64,000 nt of DNA from the NCBI GenBank assembly GCA_905147135.1, contig LR990049.1:17997428-18061427 (forward strand). Reading direction: 5' to 3'. Made by a program: the position numbers and the translations under genes. The notes beneath the pieces are model-generated. The model ran no database searches. It was not told where the DNA came from and saw nothing but the letters and a program-made list of their open reading frames with translations. Positions 1 to 11,321 of this stretch are shown here, piece by piece. Every line of letters begins with the position of its first letter. Positions within the stretch are counted from its first letter, which is position 1. Source of the stretch: Blastobasis lacticolella. Lineage: Eukaryota > Arthropoda > Insecta > Lepidoptera > Blastobasidae.

Positions 1-118
1 TATTTAGCATTACAATAAATCCGACCATTAGTCAATCGTAACCATATTAATGGACGTGAACACCTTCTAGACTATTTGTCACTGATGACTTTGTTATAAT
101 GTTAACACTTTAGGTATC

Positions 119-430
119 GGAACATTTTTTTTTATACCACCAAGGTGGCAAACAAGCTTACGGCCAGCCTGATGGTAAGCAGTCACCGCAGCCTATGAAC
201 GTTTGCAATACCAGGGGCATCACCCACGCGTTGCCGACCCCGTAAAAACCTTTTAACCCCTTTCTGAAGAACTCCATGTTGTACTCTCCAGGGAAAACCT
301 CTCCAGGTAGTTCATTCCACAACCTTAGTACCAATTACATTACTACAGTCAATGACAGTGACAGTGAGTATGGCTTTACGCCCTATTCACTGGTTGAGGG
401 TATTCTGACCTGCCCTCTGGGATAAACTTT
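119..430 (-). mobile_element. LINE 3' end fragment with RT C-terminal remnant
   Basis: Read on the minus strand, about 320 down to 120 encodes a peptide containing WNELPGEVFPGEYNMEFF and FFRKGLKGF, the style of the last residues of non-LTR reverse transcriptases (WN-LP, then F+K followed by basic residues). The + strand edge is a T-run followed by ACCACCAAGGTGG, the reverse of the A-rich LINE tail. Related tails occur at 12295-12390 (minus) and 48781-48826 (plus). It is heavily 5'-truncated and cannot be functional. Clade not determined. Confidence 0.55.
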
Positions 431-621
431 AACGTAACATGCATAGACAAGTTTAGTGAACCAACTACTAACCAACAAGTTTCTAGAACGGGTCAGGGAG
501 GCTACGGGTCACCAACGTGGGGGCTTTCTGAGCGGACAAGCATCGCCACCCAGCTCAGGAATGCCGCCGCCATGGGCACCTTACTACGGGGCTCAAGTTT
601 TTTACACCTTTTGTCATTTAG

Positions 622-790
622 TTCAGTTTTAGGTTATTTTATTTATTTTATTTAACAGTTTATTGTGCACAGGAAATACATAGTGAATAACAGGCAAAGT
701 AATAAAAGGCACATCAGGCGCCACTTATTTCTAAAAGAAATCTCTTCCAGCAGGCCTTCGGAAGCGTGATGTGATCATGAGACGCCGATA
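622..790 (-). repeat. Dispersed repeat F, copy 1
   Basis: This stretch matches 47585-47760 by eye: both carry TTATTTTATTTA, AGTTTATTGTGCACA, GGCGC(C/T)ACTTA, AATCTCTTCCA and CTTCGGAAG in the same order. The A/T-rich edge suggests a reversed LINE 3' end, but no coding remnant is visible. Confidence 0.6.
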
Positions 791-821
791 GGACGTGCAC
801 AATATTACCTATCTCTAAAAA

Positions 822-824
<3 letters not shown>

Positions 825-872
<48 letters not shown>
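825..872. repeat. (AT)24 microsatellite
   Basis: An uninterrupted run of about 24 AT dinucleotides. It creates an artefactual Ile-Tyr open frame on the minus strand that is not a gene. Confidence 0.97.
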
Positions 873-874
<2 letters not shown>

Positions 875-897
875 ATATGGCAATCATAACAATGTAA

Positions 898-1135
898 ATA
901 CTTCTATACATAGTATAAAACAAAGTCGCTTCACGCCGTCAGTCCCTATGTATCTGTGTACGCTTAGATCTTATAAACTAGGCAACGGATTTTAATGCGG
1001 TTTTCTACAATAGATAGTGTAACTCATGAGTAAGGTGTGTAAGCAAGAAAAAAAGTGTATGTATGGGTAAAGTAGGTGTAAAAATAAAAAATTAAAATAG
1101 TAGGGCGCCACACGTACTAAGTCGCGCCGTCGTAA
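898..1135 (-). repeat. Dispersed repeat E, copy with degenerate G-rich segment
   Basis: Shares an ordered set of motifs with 33583-33830, 44843-45405 and 55676-56430: TATAAAACAAAGTCGCTTC, CGCCGTC, GTACGCTTAGATCTT, GCAACGGATTTTAATGCGG, a GGGTA-rich stretch, then GCGCCACACGTACTAAGTCGCGCC. Class unknown; no protein remnant is seen. Strand is arbitrary. Confidence 0.65.
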
Positions 1136-1399
1136 TGTTGACAGTTAAAAATATATATGTTCTAAAGAATTCCTAGAATGTGTAGCGAAAACAAAGAATA
1201 CCTAAAAAGTTCCATTCCACTTTCATACTTATCATGCAATCCTTTTGTTCCGCGTAGCTCCCCATCCGGTATAGTTTGAATAATAGATTGTACGTCTGTT
1301 TCCATGGCCCAAGTATCAAAGCCGGATTAATATTTCAACAAGATGTCTATGTAAATGAAGATCATAGGAACTCGTCTTGGGAAACCTGGGACGAAATCC

Positions 1400-1700
1400 T
1401 TTGAGGGTGTATATGTGTATAACAATACACATATGTGTATATAAATTGCATTTGAAGACATACTCTGAAACTGGGTAGGTTCTCCAAGAACAACCCACAT
1501 CGACACTTTGACCAAACGTGTTGTGAGAGCATAGAACAGGCTGTCCAAAGCGGTGGTGACAGCAAAGAACACAAACGAATTTAAAAATAGATTAGACAAA
1601 TTTTTAAGATCAGAATAAGAGGAAATTATTGGTTAGAGCAAAGCCGGATACAGGCAACCCAACAGTTGTTTACAATTGCCTGCCTGATAAACGATAATAA
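1400..1700 (+). mobile_element. LINE reverse transcriptase C-terminal remnant
   Basis: On the + strand, codons from about 1526 read R-A-stop-NRLSKAVVTAKNTNEF, then KNRLDKFLRSE and a stop at 1616-1618. This is the usual end of CR1-like non-LTR reverse transcriptases (W-N-x-L-P, then F+x+LD). The typical Trp is replaced by a stop. An AT-rich 3' region with AATAAAATTTCAATAAAA follows to about 1700. Degenerate copy, clade uncertain. Confidence 0.6.
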
Positions 1701-4011
1701 TAGTAATAAAATTTCAATAAAACACATATTATTATGAAAATTGAATTAAATTATGTAAGAAAGGAATATGCAATACGCCTTTATATGAAGTCCTGCCACT
1801 GGTATACAAATAGGTTGACATGTAGAAAATTCAGAAAATAGCCTGTTACGCTTTTTAGTTTAGCTTGTTGTTAAAAATATTTTTTACTTAGAATATCATG
1901 GTCAGCATAGTAAGCTTAAACTATATTATTAAGAGGCCTGAATCTACTTTATACAAAAGTCTATTTCTACTTTCGACGTGCCTATTTGCCCGCTGGTCTA
2001 AAAAAATGGTACTAAATAGCATACTAAAAGCCAAGCTGTACAATATACATCAAAATACATACACAACGTGAGATACTAACTTCAATCATCTCAATAAAAA
2101 TTTAAATGTGCCCAACTATACTGGTATTATTATAATCTGTTTCAACATTTAGTACGTACCTATGAAGAGTGGCGTTGTTGTCTCTAGCCTAGCTTTAAAC
2201 TTAGCTAATATTTAAAGTTCTGCAAATAAAGATGACAATTTAAAGATGAAACGCTGTCTAAAATGTCTCTCACTCTGTAATATAAAAAAAGGTATAAAAT
2301 AACTAATAAATAAATTATTTCTTTATTTCTCTCACCATTACCGCTTACTTATTTTTTCTACTTAACTACTAGTTGTGATAATGAAACCGGTTCCCAAACT
2401 AGGCATAGCCTGTGTTTCGGGCAACCAGAAGCCTCCTCTCGATATCAATATTCAAACCAATAAAATTTCTATTATTAGTTAGATACTAGTTTAAAATAAA
2501 CGTCTAAACACTTCCAATGCTCGGGGGAAGGAGATAAACCTAATGACGTTAATACCTATACAGTGTTACTTACTTACTATGTTACTATACCACAAAGAGA
2601 GCGCTTAAAAGGTCACCCGGAATTCCGTCTCTCAAATTTGATGCGTGACAAGAAGAAATCTACCATGAAACGATGATTACGGAACGCCTGCCGCGAATTC
2701 CGCCGAAATGCCAATGCCACGATGTGACATTTTTGGAACACCTGTAATGGCTCTGATCTTGAAAGATAATGCGTGTTTTGGAACAGTAGAATGTTGTATT
2801 AGCGGAATATTAATAGGTACAGTGAGTGATAGTCGAGAAACTTGTAAAATGTTTGATAAGCAAATGTTTGACGCGAATTATTTCGCTAGTGCGAAGCCTA
2901 AAAAGGAGAAAACCAAAACCTTTTGAGTTAGTGTATTGAATATAAAAGACACGTAGAGTGCTTAATAAGAATCAAAGATCCATGTGTCTCCCCTTAATAG
3001 AGACAATGAGAAAAGTATTAATGGACACATTCTTAGTGTTATTCTAACTTAGAAAATTATGTTATATTCAAATGACTATTACTTAATATTCTTCAGGCTA
3101 TATTGTAATTATAATGTTCTATTTACTAGTTAGGTAGGTCATTTATGTAAAGGATATATTTAGGAAGAAGACGGAACTAGTTGTATTCTAATAATATGTA
3201 TACAGTATCAAAAAGCCTTTTAAGTACATGTTTATTACAGGCAACTACGGAACTTTATACTGCACTTTATAGTTTTAAAAGAGACGATATTTTAGGATTC
3301 AGATTTTAGTTCACACTTATCACCTTTAACAAAATCCTTTAATTGATCTAAAGTTTCTAACTGTTTACTCCTTCGCATTGATTTTAAAGAAGCTTTCGTG
3401 AAACACAGCAGGTAAATTTTCCCAGTGAATATTTCGTGGTTGAGCCACGAAATACGATGTTTTAGATTTCAATTTAAATATTTAATTTGTGTCTCAGAAA
3501 TAGCATTAAATTCACAATGTCAGATCACAAAGGGGTCCCGTTAAGCGGATGAAATTTCAAAGTTACATTTGAATCATTAACTTGATTTGATTAAGAAAAT
3601 TATTGTTGATTGACAGTTGAGAAAGTTTTGGGATATAATTGAATTCTTTTGGGTCACGGAGGCTTGAATCGGTTCCCAAGCCTAAATCAGCGCAGAAATC
3701 TTTCCGGCGAGTGAAAATTTCCCCGAATACATTAAAAAGTAATCCAAAGTGGTTTCCGAATTCCTCCAGAGGTGTTATTCTTACTCCGATATTCTTTTGG
3801 CCGAAGCTTAGTGATGTTTTAAATTGATTGAATTTGAATTTTATGAAAATTCCAATATTAAAATAAGAGTTAGGTTTATAACTTTAAGAGAATACGTATT
3901 TCTTTAACAATGACAAAATATTTTTAATAAGATGTTTCAGTAGTTATAATCCTTAAAGATATTTATTTAAATTAGTCACTAAGACTTTTAGTACTTCGAC
4001 TTTGACTTTTT
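1701..4011. other. AT-rich DNA without a recognised gene
   Basis: I see no coding signal here. Two short open frames (2708-2926 and 3639-3827, + strand) have no recognisable motif and no clear splice signals. A small hairpin with ATTTCGTGG and CCACGAAAT arms lies near 3427-3449. Presumed intergenic or upstream intron of the receptor gene. Confidence 0.5.
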
Positions 4012-4075
4012 TTTTTAAGACTAGCCAGGCATTCGACCGCCATCTCATCTGGTGGTTTAAAATAAGTTATGTATA
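4012..4075 (-). repeat. LINE 3' tail fragment
   Basis: A T-run followed by AAGACTAGCCAGGCATTCGA and CCGCCATCTCATCTGGTGG is the reverse of the tail at 23850-23900 (GGTGAGATGGCGG, AATGCCTGGATAGTTTAAAA). A related piece lies at 12018-12070. Confidence 0.6.
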
Positions 4076-5183
4076 AGGTATTTAATAAGTACTATCTATT
4101 ATTCCGTTACGCCTCTTATGCCATTCACAACTGCACCATTAAATACAAAACCCTCTCAAAACTACTCCACGGGAGTGCGAAACCAAAATCCCACTCTTTT
4201 CAAAGGTTCTGTTTCTGATACATGCCACGTGGTTATACGGTAAAGAAGAATAGTTGTATCTTTGAAGGAATTAAAATCTGCCTATCTGTAAGTTCTACTT
4301 TTAGGGCAGACGGATTAGCGTCTAGCGTCTAGCGGATCGCTTATGGCGTACACCAAATTCTCTTGTTGTTTCTACATTTATCTTATATTGTTTCTTCATT
4401 CTTTCTTAAGACAAAGACTTGCTTTGGTTTTTCTTCTTTTTGTTGTTTAAACGTATCTTCCTTGACATTATTTTTCATTATTCTCCATACTTTTCTTTTT
4501 ATTATCAATAAGTGATAATATCATTCAGAGTTTTATTTTTAATATATTTTTTTGCCTTTCTTCTATTAACAGCCTTTTTTGTATATTTAAGAATGGTAGC
4601 TTTTTGTTTCGTCTTTGATATAGCTAGTAGAGATTTAAAAATTGAGTGTACGCCCGACATTATTTTGTTTTCATTATCTGCAAACAATACTAATGTAATT
4701 GCGATCTTTAAGTGGGGCAGGTTATAAAAAACCCTTATGTAAAAATTAAAATGTAATATGTATTTGGCCTCAGCAACAGTGCCAATGCTACAACGCTCGA
4801 TTATCTCGAAAAATAATGGTAATTGGTATAAGTGAAACTTACCCGTAATTAAAATCAAAATAAATTTTTAACTTGCTGCATATTGTCAAGTAATGAAAAA
4901 TCTAAGCTAAACAAAAACTTTGTCATCTACAAAGTGATCATAAGCAGTCATCCGACATGGTCTTATACGACTATAGCGTACAGTACATAGTAGAGCCGCG
5001 TAACTGTGTTTGTGTGAATGTGAGACTGATGGAGCGTTTTTTCAATCGGGGCGTATTAGGTAGTTTTCCCCTAAGCTGCATTATAATTTCAAAAAATTTG
5101 ATATCCCTACGAAAATAGCTGTAATGGAATCTAAGGTACGACAACCTTCAAAAATCAGGTAATTACAGTGGATAATTTTGTCA
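4076..5183. other. AT-rich DNA without a recognised gene
   Basis: Two overlapping open frames of 71 and 117 codons at 4505-4858 are on opposite strands of low-complexity AT-rich DNA and match nothing I know. I call neither. Confidence 0.5.
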
Positions 5184-5376
5184 ATTGGCCGTGTGGTGTC
5201 CGGCAGAGTAGAATAGCACCAACCCCTTACACTAATGGGTGTCGTACAAGGCGACTATTGTTTTCGAGGCAAAAGATCAAGAGTCTCCGTAGTCTGGAAA
5301 AAGGGCAGCAGCATTTTCCATTGTTATATTTAAACACTGCGATCTCCAACCCGCCTGCCAAGCGGCCCTAAGTCTG
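5184..5376 (-). repeat. Dispersed repeat D, copy 1
   Basis: Inverse of the repeat at 6976-7212 and 11322-11590. Shared blocks are GTGTCCGGCAGAGTAGAATA, CACCAACCCCTTACACT, GGGTGTCGTACAAGGCGAC and GCGATCTCCAACCCGCCTGC. It is internally deleted after CCGCCTGCCAAG compared with the longer copies. Class unknown. Confidence 0.75.
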
Positions 5377-5619
5377 TGATGATGAATTTTGTCAAATGAC
5401 AATAGCATCCTGAAAAGCAAATCAGCTAATTCGCCAGCTGTACCAGTGATGCTTATAGATAAGGTGTCATGTGTAATCTCCTAACATAGCCAAATCATGT
5501 AGGTACTGCCTAATAACGTATAGTGTTTACTCATTACCACCGAGCCATTAAGCAAACATCGATTTGTCAACGTCAAGCGATAGTTGACTATCATTTCCGA
5601 CGATATATCCGGTAGTAGT

Positions 5620-5720
5620 CGTATTACTAGCTAGATTCCTAAAGTTAAATGAGCACGACTGTATTTATATTTTCTGTAATGTTATAAATTGATGCAATAA
5701 AGATATTACATACATACATA
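5620..5720 (+). mobile_element. LINE 3' end with ACAT-repeat tail
   Basis: Contains ATTTTCTGTAATGTTATAAA, TTGATGCAATAAAGATATTA and a CATACATACATAC tail. The same sequence in reverse forms the 3' end of the LINE fragment at 9640-10414. Only the non-coding tail is left. Confidence 0.65.
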
Positions 5721-5859
5721 CCGCTATTTGTATACATTCTATTCGAAAGTACTGGTATTGTAATAAATTTGAATGGCTGTTACTGTCTGTTTACAAAATA
5801 TAAAAAAATCCCAAATGGCATGATCAGAACAAAACACAAGTTACACTTCAAGTTTCAAT

Positions 5860-6029
5860 GTTCCCCAAATCCTCACCCCATGGAGTAATGCAGACCTTAC
5901 TCACTGGCAGAAACACAATACTATTTCAAATAGTATTGTATTAGTTGCGGTAGTCTGTAAGTTGGAGGTACTTCCCCATTCGGGCGGCTTCGATTCGAAC
6001 GGGATTTCCTGTTATGCCCTACCTCTCTT
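5860..6029 (-). repeat. Dispersed repeat C, partial copy
   Basis: Shares GTTCCCCAAATCC, CCCCATGGAG, ACCTTACTCACTGGCAGAAA, CACAATACTATTT and GGAGGTACTTCCCC with 8667-8998 in inverse order. The half containing the CATCAGGTGG end is missing. It includes a short palindrome around AATACTATTTCAAATAGTATT. Confidence 0.75.
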
Positions 6030-6061
6030 GTATCTCTGGTTTATCGTATCTACTGGGTGAG

Positions 6062-6140
6062 AGGGTCGGTGGCCTAAAGCTTAAGAGGTCCGACTCGTAA
6101 GCGAGATATTTCGAGATGTAATCCTTAGCACCATCAAAAT
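6062..6140 (+). repeat. SINE A, tRNA-like head fragment
   Basis: GGTCGGTGGCCTAAAGCTTA, AGGTCCGACTCGTAAGCGAG resembles the tRNA-derived head of SINE A (box A region and anticodon arm); box B has decayed. The body and tail are absent. Confidence 0.5.
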
Positions 6141-6203
6141 GCCTGTTAGTAGTCCACCTGTTAGGAGTGTTTTATATGTATAATTCTCTTACTCGTTTCA
6201 CAT

Positions 6204-6252
6204 AATATATATATATTTATTTTATTTATTTATTTTATTTTATTTATTTATT
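6204..6252. repeat. TTTA-type microsatellite
   Basis: ATATATATATTTATTTTATT followed by repeated TTTAT units. Confidence 0.85.
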
Positions 6253-6394
6253 TCACAGTCTTACAGCAATGTACATTTGTTTACAATCAGATACAGATAA
6301 AAGTGGTACTGCCAATTACAAAACAAATATAATTAACTGTGTGTACTAGGCACTTTATAAATGTCTTCTAATTTAGTTTTATTATTAACAATAT

Positions 6395-6930
6395 TTGCGC
6401 GCGACTTCGTCCGCGTGGAAACCGTTTTTTTTATATATTACACGAGACAGGCATTTGAATGCGATCTCACCTGTTGGGAAATGACGATGCGGCCGAAGAT
6501 GAAGCATTCCCGTCTTAGAACAGCCTATTCCTCTAGCCTTGAAGACATCCAGATTAGATCAGTTTATAGGGCAGTTTATCTTTTCCTAAGGGACCATTTT
6601 AAATGACCTCCCTAATGTATGGAAGCTAGTACTACGAAGAGGTCAAGCTGTATCTGGTTGTTCTAACCGAATTAGATGAAACATGGCATAGATTTTAAGT
6701 TGGACCCCGAACTAACAAACTGTGAACAACCACCAAAATCCATTCGGCGCCATATCCATATTTCTTATAATTTAGCTGATCTATTACGGTTGTACATCGG
6801 CTGTTGAGCTTCCAAAATGAATTATACCCTATACGTTGCCCAGGCTTAATAGCTACATAACGAAAATAGATTCATTTTAATTCGTCTAGTAGTTCCGGAG
6901 ATTAGCGTGTACACACAGACAGACAAATAA
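6395..6930 (+). repeat. Dispersed element starting GCGCGACTTCGTCCGCGTGG
   Basis: The opening GCGCGACTTCGTCCGCGTGG, central TAGTACTACG(A)AGAGGTCAAG, ATTAGATGAAACATGGC, GGACCCCGAACTA, CAGGCTTAATAGCTA and closing GTTCCGGAGATTAGCGTG are all found in inverse order at 40990-41365, so these are two copies of one element about 0.4-0.55 kb long. No coding remnant is visible. The 81-codon frame at 6361-6606 is inside it and is not a gene. This copy also carries a LINE-tail-like insertion (AGGCATTTGAATGCGATC) near 6449. Confidence 0.7.
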
Positions 6931-6975
6931 ATGTTCTTATTATCTTTCTTTTTCATTTCTTCATCGCCCTTAATT

Positions 6976-7212
6976 CATCATGCAGGACTTAGGGCCTCTC
7001 CCACGAAAGGGGAGGTTATTGCCATAATCTCCACGCTTGGCAGGCGGGTTGGAGATCGCAGTGTTTGAATATAACAATGGAAAATGCTGCTGCACATTTT
7101 CTAGACTACGGAGACTCTTGATATTTTGCCTCGAAAATATTAGTCACCTTGTACGACACCCATGAGTGTAAGGGGTTGGTGCTATTCTACTATGCCGGAC
7201 ACCACACGCGCT
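6976..7212 (+). repeat. Dispersed repeat D, copy 2
   Basis: Contains TGCAGGACTTAGGGCCTCTC, CCACGAAAGGGGAGGTTATT, ATCTCCACGCTTGGCAGGCG, GTACGACACCCATGAGTGTA and TATGCCGGACACCACACG. Near-complete compared with the other four copies. Confidence 0.8.
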
Positions 7213-7783
7213 AAATTATTTATTTGTAAATATATTCAATGTATAGACACTGTCAATTTGTTTTACTGTTTTATTATATGTATAGACAAATATGGCGTTT
7301 TTAATATGAGATTCTTAGAAAAACTGAGCAAAAGTTTCATTTATATAAAATAAATTTTCTTTCAAGACAAGTTTTATGAGATTTTTTCTGTGAAACAGTC
7401 TTTAAGCACTTGCCAAACTTTCGGTCCGCGGTTATTATCGCTTATTTAGAAAAGTCATAACTGAGTTTTCGTTTTTCTCGTACTTGGAACTGATCAAATG
7501 GATTTCGTACGTTTTTATTTCGTTGTGTATTTTCGGAATCTTATCTCCGTTGTTCTGACGAACTCAATAGAAAACTAAGTATATTTATGAGTTTTCCTCT
7601 GTTTTTATTTATTCAATGTATATTATACTTTGAGAGATTATGTAGTCCATTAATATACACATTACGAAAACTTGGAGGATGGATGTTTGTTATTCTCAAA
7701 CCTAAACTACCGAACGGATTTAGAATAATATTTACAATCATATGCGTTAGTGTAGGTGGTAAAAAACAAGACGTTTTTAGTGG
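7213..7783. other. AT-rich DNA without a recognised gene
   Basis: No coding or repeat signal that I recognise. The 111-codon + strand frame starting at 7587 runs into the following SINE, so it is chance. Confidence 0.5.
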
Positions 7784-8126
7784 TCATCTTGGCGTTAATG
7801 TCCTGGTTATGCGCGAGGGCCCGGGGTATACCTTGACCGCGATCCAGGATTTGGCAGATCAGATAATTACAGTGAAGCGCCTGCCATCTGACCTCCCATA
7901 CCTTGTTATCAGGGGGATCTGACAATATTGAATCATGGTTACACATTCAGTAGCCCGAATGTGTAGATTTCATCACGATGTTTTTCATCACCGTGACAGC
8001 ATCAGTTAGTGTTCATCTAATTTACATAACTCACAAAATAGTCATTGGTACATGGCGGCACGGGGATTCGAAGCCGGTACCTATCGCTTACGAGTCGAAC
8101 CCCTTAACCATTAGGCCACCTACGCT
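7784..8126 (-). repeat. SINE A (tRNA-derived), near full length
   Basis: Read on the minus strand it starts with a tRNA-like head (AGCGTAGGTGGCCTAATGGT, box A; GGTACCGGCTTCGAATCCCC, decayed box B), then a body with TTACATTAG-type and GGTGA(G)-GAAAAACATCGTGATGAAA blocks, and ends in the conserved GGCGTTAATG-type tail close to CCAAGATGA. Length about 343 bp. It is transcribed by Pol III in principle and moved by a LINE in trans; no protein is encoded. Confidence 0.85.
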
Positions 8127-8666
8127 CCTCTATTCGTATATGTCAAAATCTTTAACCGTCTATTCGGTCTTTTCGCGTTGCCATGACATTCCAAATAAAA
8201 CACCGAATAAAAACAATAAAACAATATAAAACCGAATTCGTTAAAATTGTTTCATTTTAAACAGTTATTTGTTCAACAAGATTGGAAAGTTCTTGTTGCT
8301 GCGAGTGTTGACTTAAAATTAAGAGCTAGCGAAGTAGTTTAGAATTGAGTCACGGGAGTAGCGAGTGATTCTATTATAGACTACTGAGTGAGTATGAGGC
8401 ACTACTTTCACCTCTCCCACGAAAAGGGTGTTTTTGGTGCTTTAAAACCCGCAGTAGGTGCTGCAGCAGCTGCAGCATCAGTTACATAAAATCACATTTC
8501 CTAACGTTCGCAGCAAAAGACGTTTTTGCTCAAAGTTTTTAAGCGCCCAAAGTGAAAATATATTTTCTGTTCATATCATTGCATTGGATTAATCGATGTT
8601 CACTACAATCGCTTTTCTACCTTTTCGCGATTCAACATAATATGGATTTCGCACAACTAATTTTAA
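8127..8666. other. Unassigned DNA
   Basis: No gene seen. A short GCTGCAGCAGCTGCAGC run at about 8458-8476 is a small CAG-type repeat. Confidence 0.5.
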
Positions 8667-8998
8667 GAGAAGTAGGGCATAGCGGGGTATCCCGTTCGAA
8701 TTGGAGCCATCCCGACTGGGGAAGTACCTCCACCTTACAGAATACCGAAGCTAAACAATACTCTTTTAAATAGTATGGTGTTTCTGACGGTGAGTAAGGT
8801 CTCCATGGGGTAGGGATTTGGGGAACCGTGGCTTTAGCAGTGGAGGGGCATTTGCCTTGTTGCTGTCAGAGCAACGTGTTATAGAGGTGGGCATCGCATT
8901 GGCGATACTCTTGGTGTTGCTAATGTCTATGGGCAGTGGTGACCACTGTCCATCAGGTGGCCCTCTTACCTGTTTGCCTATCGTATGACAAATAAAAT
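8667..8998 (+). repeat. Dispersed repeat C, reference copy
   Basis: The most complete copy: AGTAGGGCATAGCGGGGTAT, CCCGTTCGAATTGGAGCC, GACTGGGGAAGTACCTCCAC, AATACTCTTTTAAATAGTAT, GGTGAGTAAGGTCTCCATGG, GTGTTATAGAGGTGGGCA, GTTGCTAATGTCTATGGGCA, CATCAGGTGGCCCTCTTACC, CGTATGACAAATAAAATAAA. CCCGTTCGAATTGG resembles a Pol III box B, so a SINE origin is possible but unproven. Other copies are at 5860, 16504, 17350, 27112, 33381, 33972 and 63542. Confidence 0.8.
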
Positions 8999-9639
8999 AA
9001 AGAAAATTCAACACATTATTTAATCCATACACTCTTTAACTTAACACAATCGTTCATACTCAACAAAGAAGTGCCTTACAACGAGGTAACCGCATTGCAC
9101 AGGTTATGATTTCATACCGTCAGTTCCAATAGAACTCTATTACGCTTGAGCAAATTATTCTGGTTTGAAGGATAAGCAACACATTGTAATTATTACTGAT
9201 TAATTCAAAGATTAATATTATGGATCTTGTCTAATATTACTGGGTAATATTGTTAGTGCAGTCGCTGTAGACAAACAAGGCTGGGAAGGCTATTATTGTT
9301 ATTAATGTCAACTTAGTCCACACAGTGAGAATGCTTGAGCATGTGATGACTTGTTGTTGGCCGTACTGTTTCCAACAAAACAATAACTTCTCAAATGAAA
9401 AATATTTTTTCGAAACAAGCTGTTATCACGCGGTATAGTACTAATGGTGTTCCAAACATTATGGTGTTATTTTATTGCGTTAATTAGTTCTTACGACCAC
9501 CTTCCGACTCCATCATTAATGCATTGTCATCCAATTTTTCACGCCTTATCTATTTCATTATCTATACCTATATCTATAGCATTGTTGCTGGCATTGTTGT
9601 GTTCCGGTTTAAAGGATAAGGTAGCCAGCTAAATTACAA
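8999..9639. other. AT-rich DNA without a recognised gene
   Basis: No feature supported. Confidence 0.5.
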
Positions 9640-10414
9640 GCATGAGTATGTATGTATGTATGTAATCTCTTTATTGCATCAATTTATAACATTACAGAAA
9701 ATAAAAATACAGTTTATAATGCAAAGGCGAGCTTATCCCACAACGGGATTTCTTGCAGCTAACCTTTGATAAGCCGAGAAGACCTTTGATGAGCGGTGAA
9801 GGCAATTAAGAGTAAAAACAATTAACTTTAAAGAATTTAACCCCATATATACATATGAGGATGTAAATATAGGCAGACTATAATATACTAATTACTAATC
9901 AAATACTTATTCCAGTACATAAATTAACAATTCCTAATATACATAAATAATCAAAATATAATAAATAAACCTATATAATATGACGACAGATATATAAATA
10001 AATAAAGCTCATTCATCAAGTTTTAAGAAAAATTTCTTCACAAGATCCTTGAAGGAGCCAGGTGTGCGGGCGGGCGAGTTGAATATCTTCAGGTAGCGCG
10101 TTCCACAAGCGAGCCGCATAAACCTTGAACGATCTCCCGTAACTAGCCGAATTATACGAAGGAATCTCCAGCTGAAGCTCTCGGCGGGGGCGCAGTTGAG
10201 GGTCGGCGGACGGGCGGAAGCTGAACCATTCGCGCAAGTACTCGGGCGCATTAGAGTTATAAAGTACCTGGTAAAGTACCGCCAGAGTATGACTATCTCT
10301 GCGGCGACGTATCGGAAGCCAATTCAATTTGCTTCTAAATTCTGATACGTGGATATGAGTCTTAGTCTTCACAGTGACACCGCACCTTCGGTTATGCATT
10401 TTTGTTATCTGCAA
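9640..10414 (-). mobile_element. 5'-truncated LINE with reverse transcriptase C-terminus and 3' UTR
   Basis: On the minus strand 10414-10009 encodes 132 residues without a stop, including LNWLPIRRRRDSHTLAVLYQ, NAPEYLREWF, SYGRSFKVYAARLWNALPED and IQ. This is the typical C-terminus of CR1/L2-like non-LTR reverse transcriptases (L-x-WLPIR, Y+, P-x-YL, F-x-V-x-A-x-LWN-LP). The catalytic RT core is absent, so it is 5'-truncated. A 3' UTR of about 370 bp follows and ends in TACATACATACATACTC at 9646-9662, the same tail as at 5700. Non-functional fragment. Confidence 0.8.
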
Positions 10415-11045
10415 CCTAAATGCATGAATTGTAGATGTTACGGGCGACAGTTACCATTTATCATCAGGTGGGCTGTCTGCTCGTTTGTCACTGAGTATAC
10501 TGGTATGCCAAATTTCAGCTCAATTGAACATCGTGAAGTAAGTCAACGCTAGCAACGCAAGGCTTGCATGATTTGTCCCGAACACATGTATTGTGTCAAA
10601 CATTGCAAGTTAAAAGCTTGTAAAATGTAGCGTTCCTGCAACCCATACCTTTGACGGAACCTATGACGCACCTCGGTAGACCAGAATATGAGTACGTTGT
10701 TATTTAACCTTCGACGCAAAAGAGGGGTCATAAGAAAGACGTGTGTATTTGGAGCTCTATGTACTGTGTACTGTTTTCTTTTTTGGAAGACTGTTTAATT
10801 TGTCAAATGTCTGGCTAGACAAAAAAATTTTTATATAGCATTGTTTTATTAAAATCGGTTCAGTAGTTTTGAAAATATTTGGGTATATATAATGTTAGTC
10901 GGGGGGTCGTCCGACGTATCTCTGTCGGTTAGGTAATTAACGACGATTATCTAGGTAGACCTCCTTTTTGACGATTGAAAGAAATATTTAATGTCCTAAT
11001 CAATAAAGAAATTTTGAAGTTTGAATTTTGAATTGAGACGTTTTT
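10415..11045. other. Mixed repeat debris
   Basis: Contains a CATCAGGTGGGCTGTCTGCT tail at 10462-10482 that recurs near 33950, and a LINE-like 3' end at 10955-11035 (ATTTAATGTCCTAATCAATA then TTTGAATTTTGAATTGAG). No gene. Confidence 0.5.
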
Positions 11046-11321
11046 GTCATTATCATCATCATCATCCGAGCAGTCAATCCCGGCTTCTTCCAGGGTTCTC
11101 TTTCCTACACCCTTTTCTTCTCCACTTTGCTCGATCTTCGACATTTTCACGTCGTAAGCCGTTGGCTCTCGCGTTCGACTCCTCTGTTAATCCATCGCTT
11201 CATGGGTCTCCCGCGCAACCTCTTTCGTGACAGGCAGGTGTAGACACCGTGGCGTGGAGTTCGCGGACGTACGATAATCGAAGCCGGGCAAGTTTTGCAG
11301 TCATAAAGCATCACAGGCCTA
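11046..11321 (-). mobile_element. RTE-like LINE C-terminal remnant
   Basis: Minus-strand peptides LSRKRLRGRPMKRWIN and, after a frame break, SQRLTT/KMSKIEQSGEEKG are the degraded form of the G+GRPKKRW-D...W+ ending seen in RTE-like reverse transcriptases. The 3' end runs into a GATGATGATGATAATGAC tail at 11048-11066, as at 54700-54712. Frameshifted and dead. Confidence 0.7.

Noticed and set aside
714..923. Minus-strand open frame rich in Ile-Tyr
   Set aside because: It is the translation of the (AT)n microsatellite.
2708..2926. 72-codon + frame with Cys residues
   Set aside because: No homologous motif, no splice sites in suitable phase, and no coding-like composition compared with the real exons.
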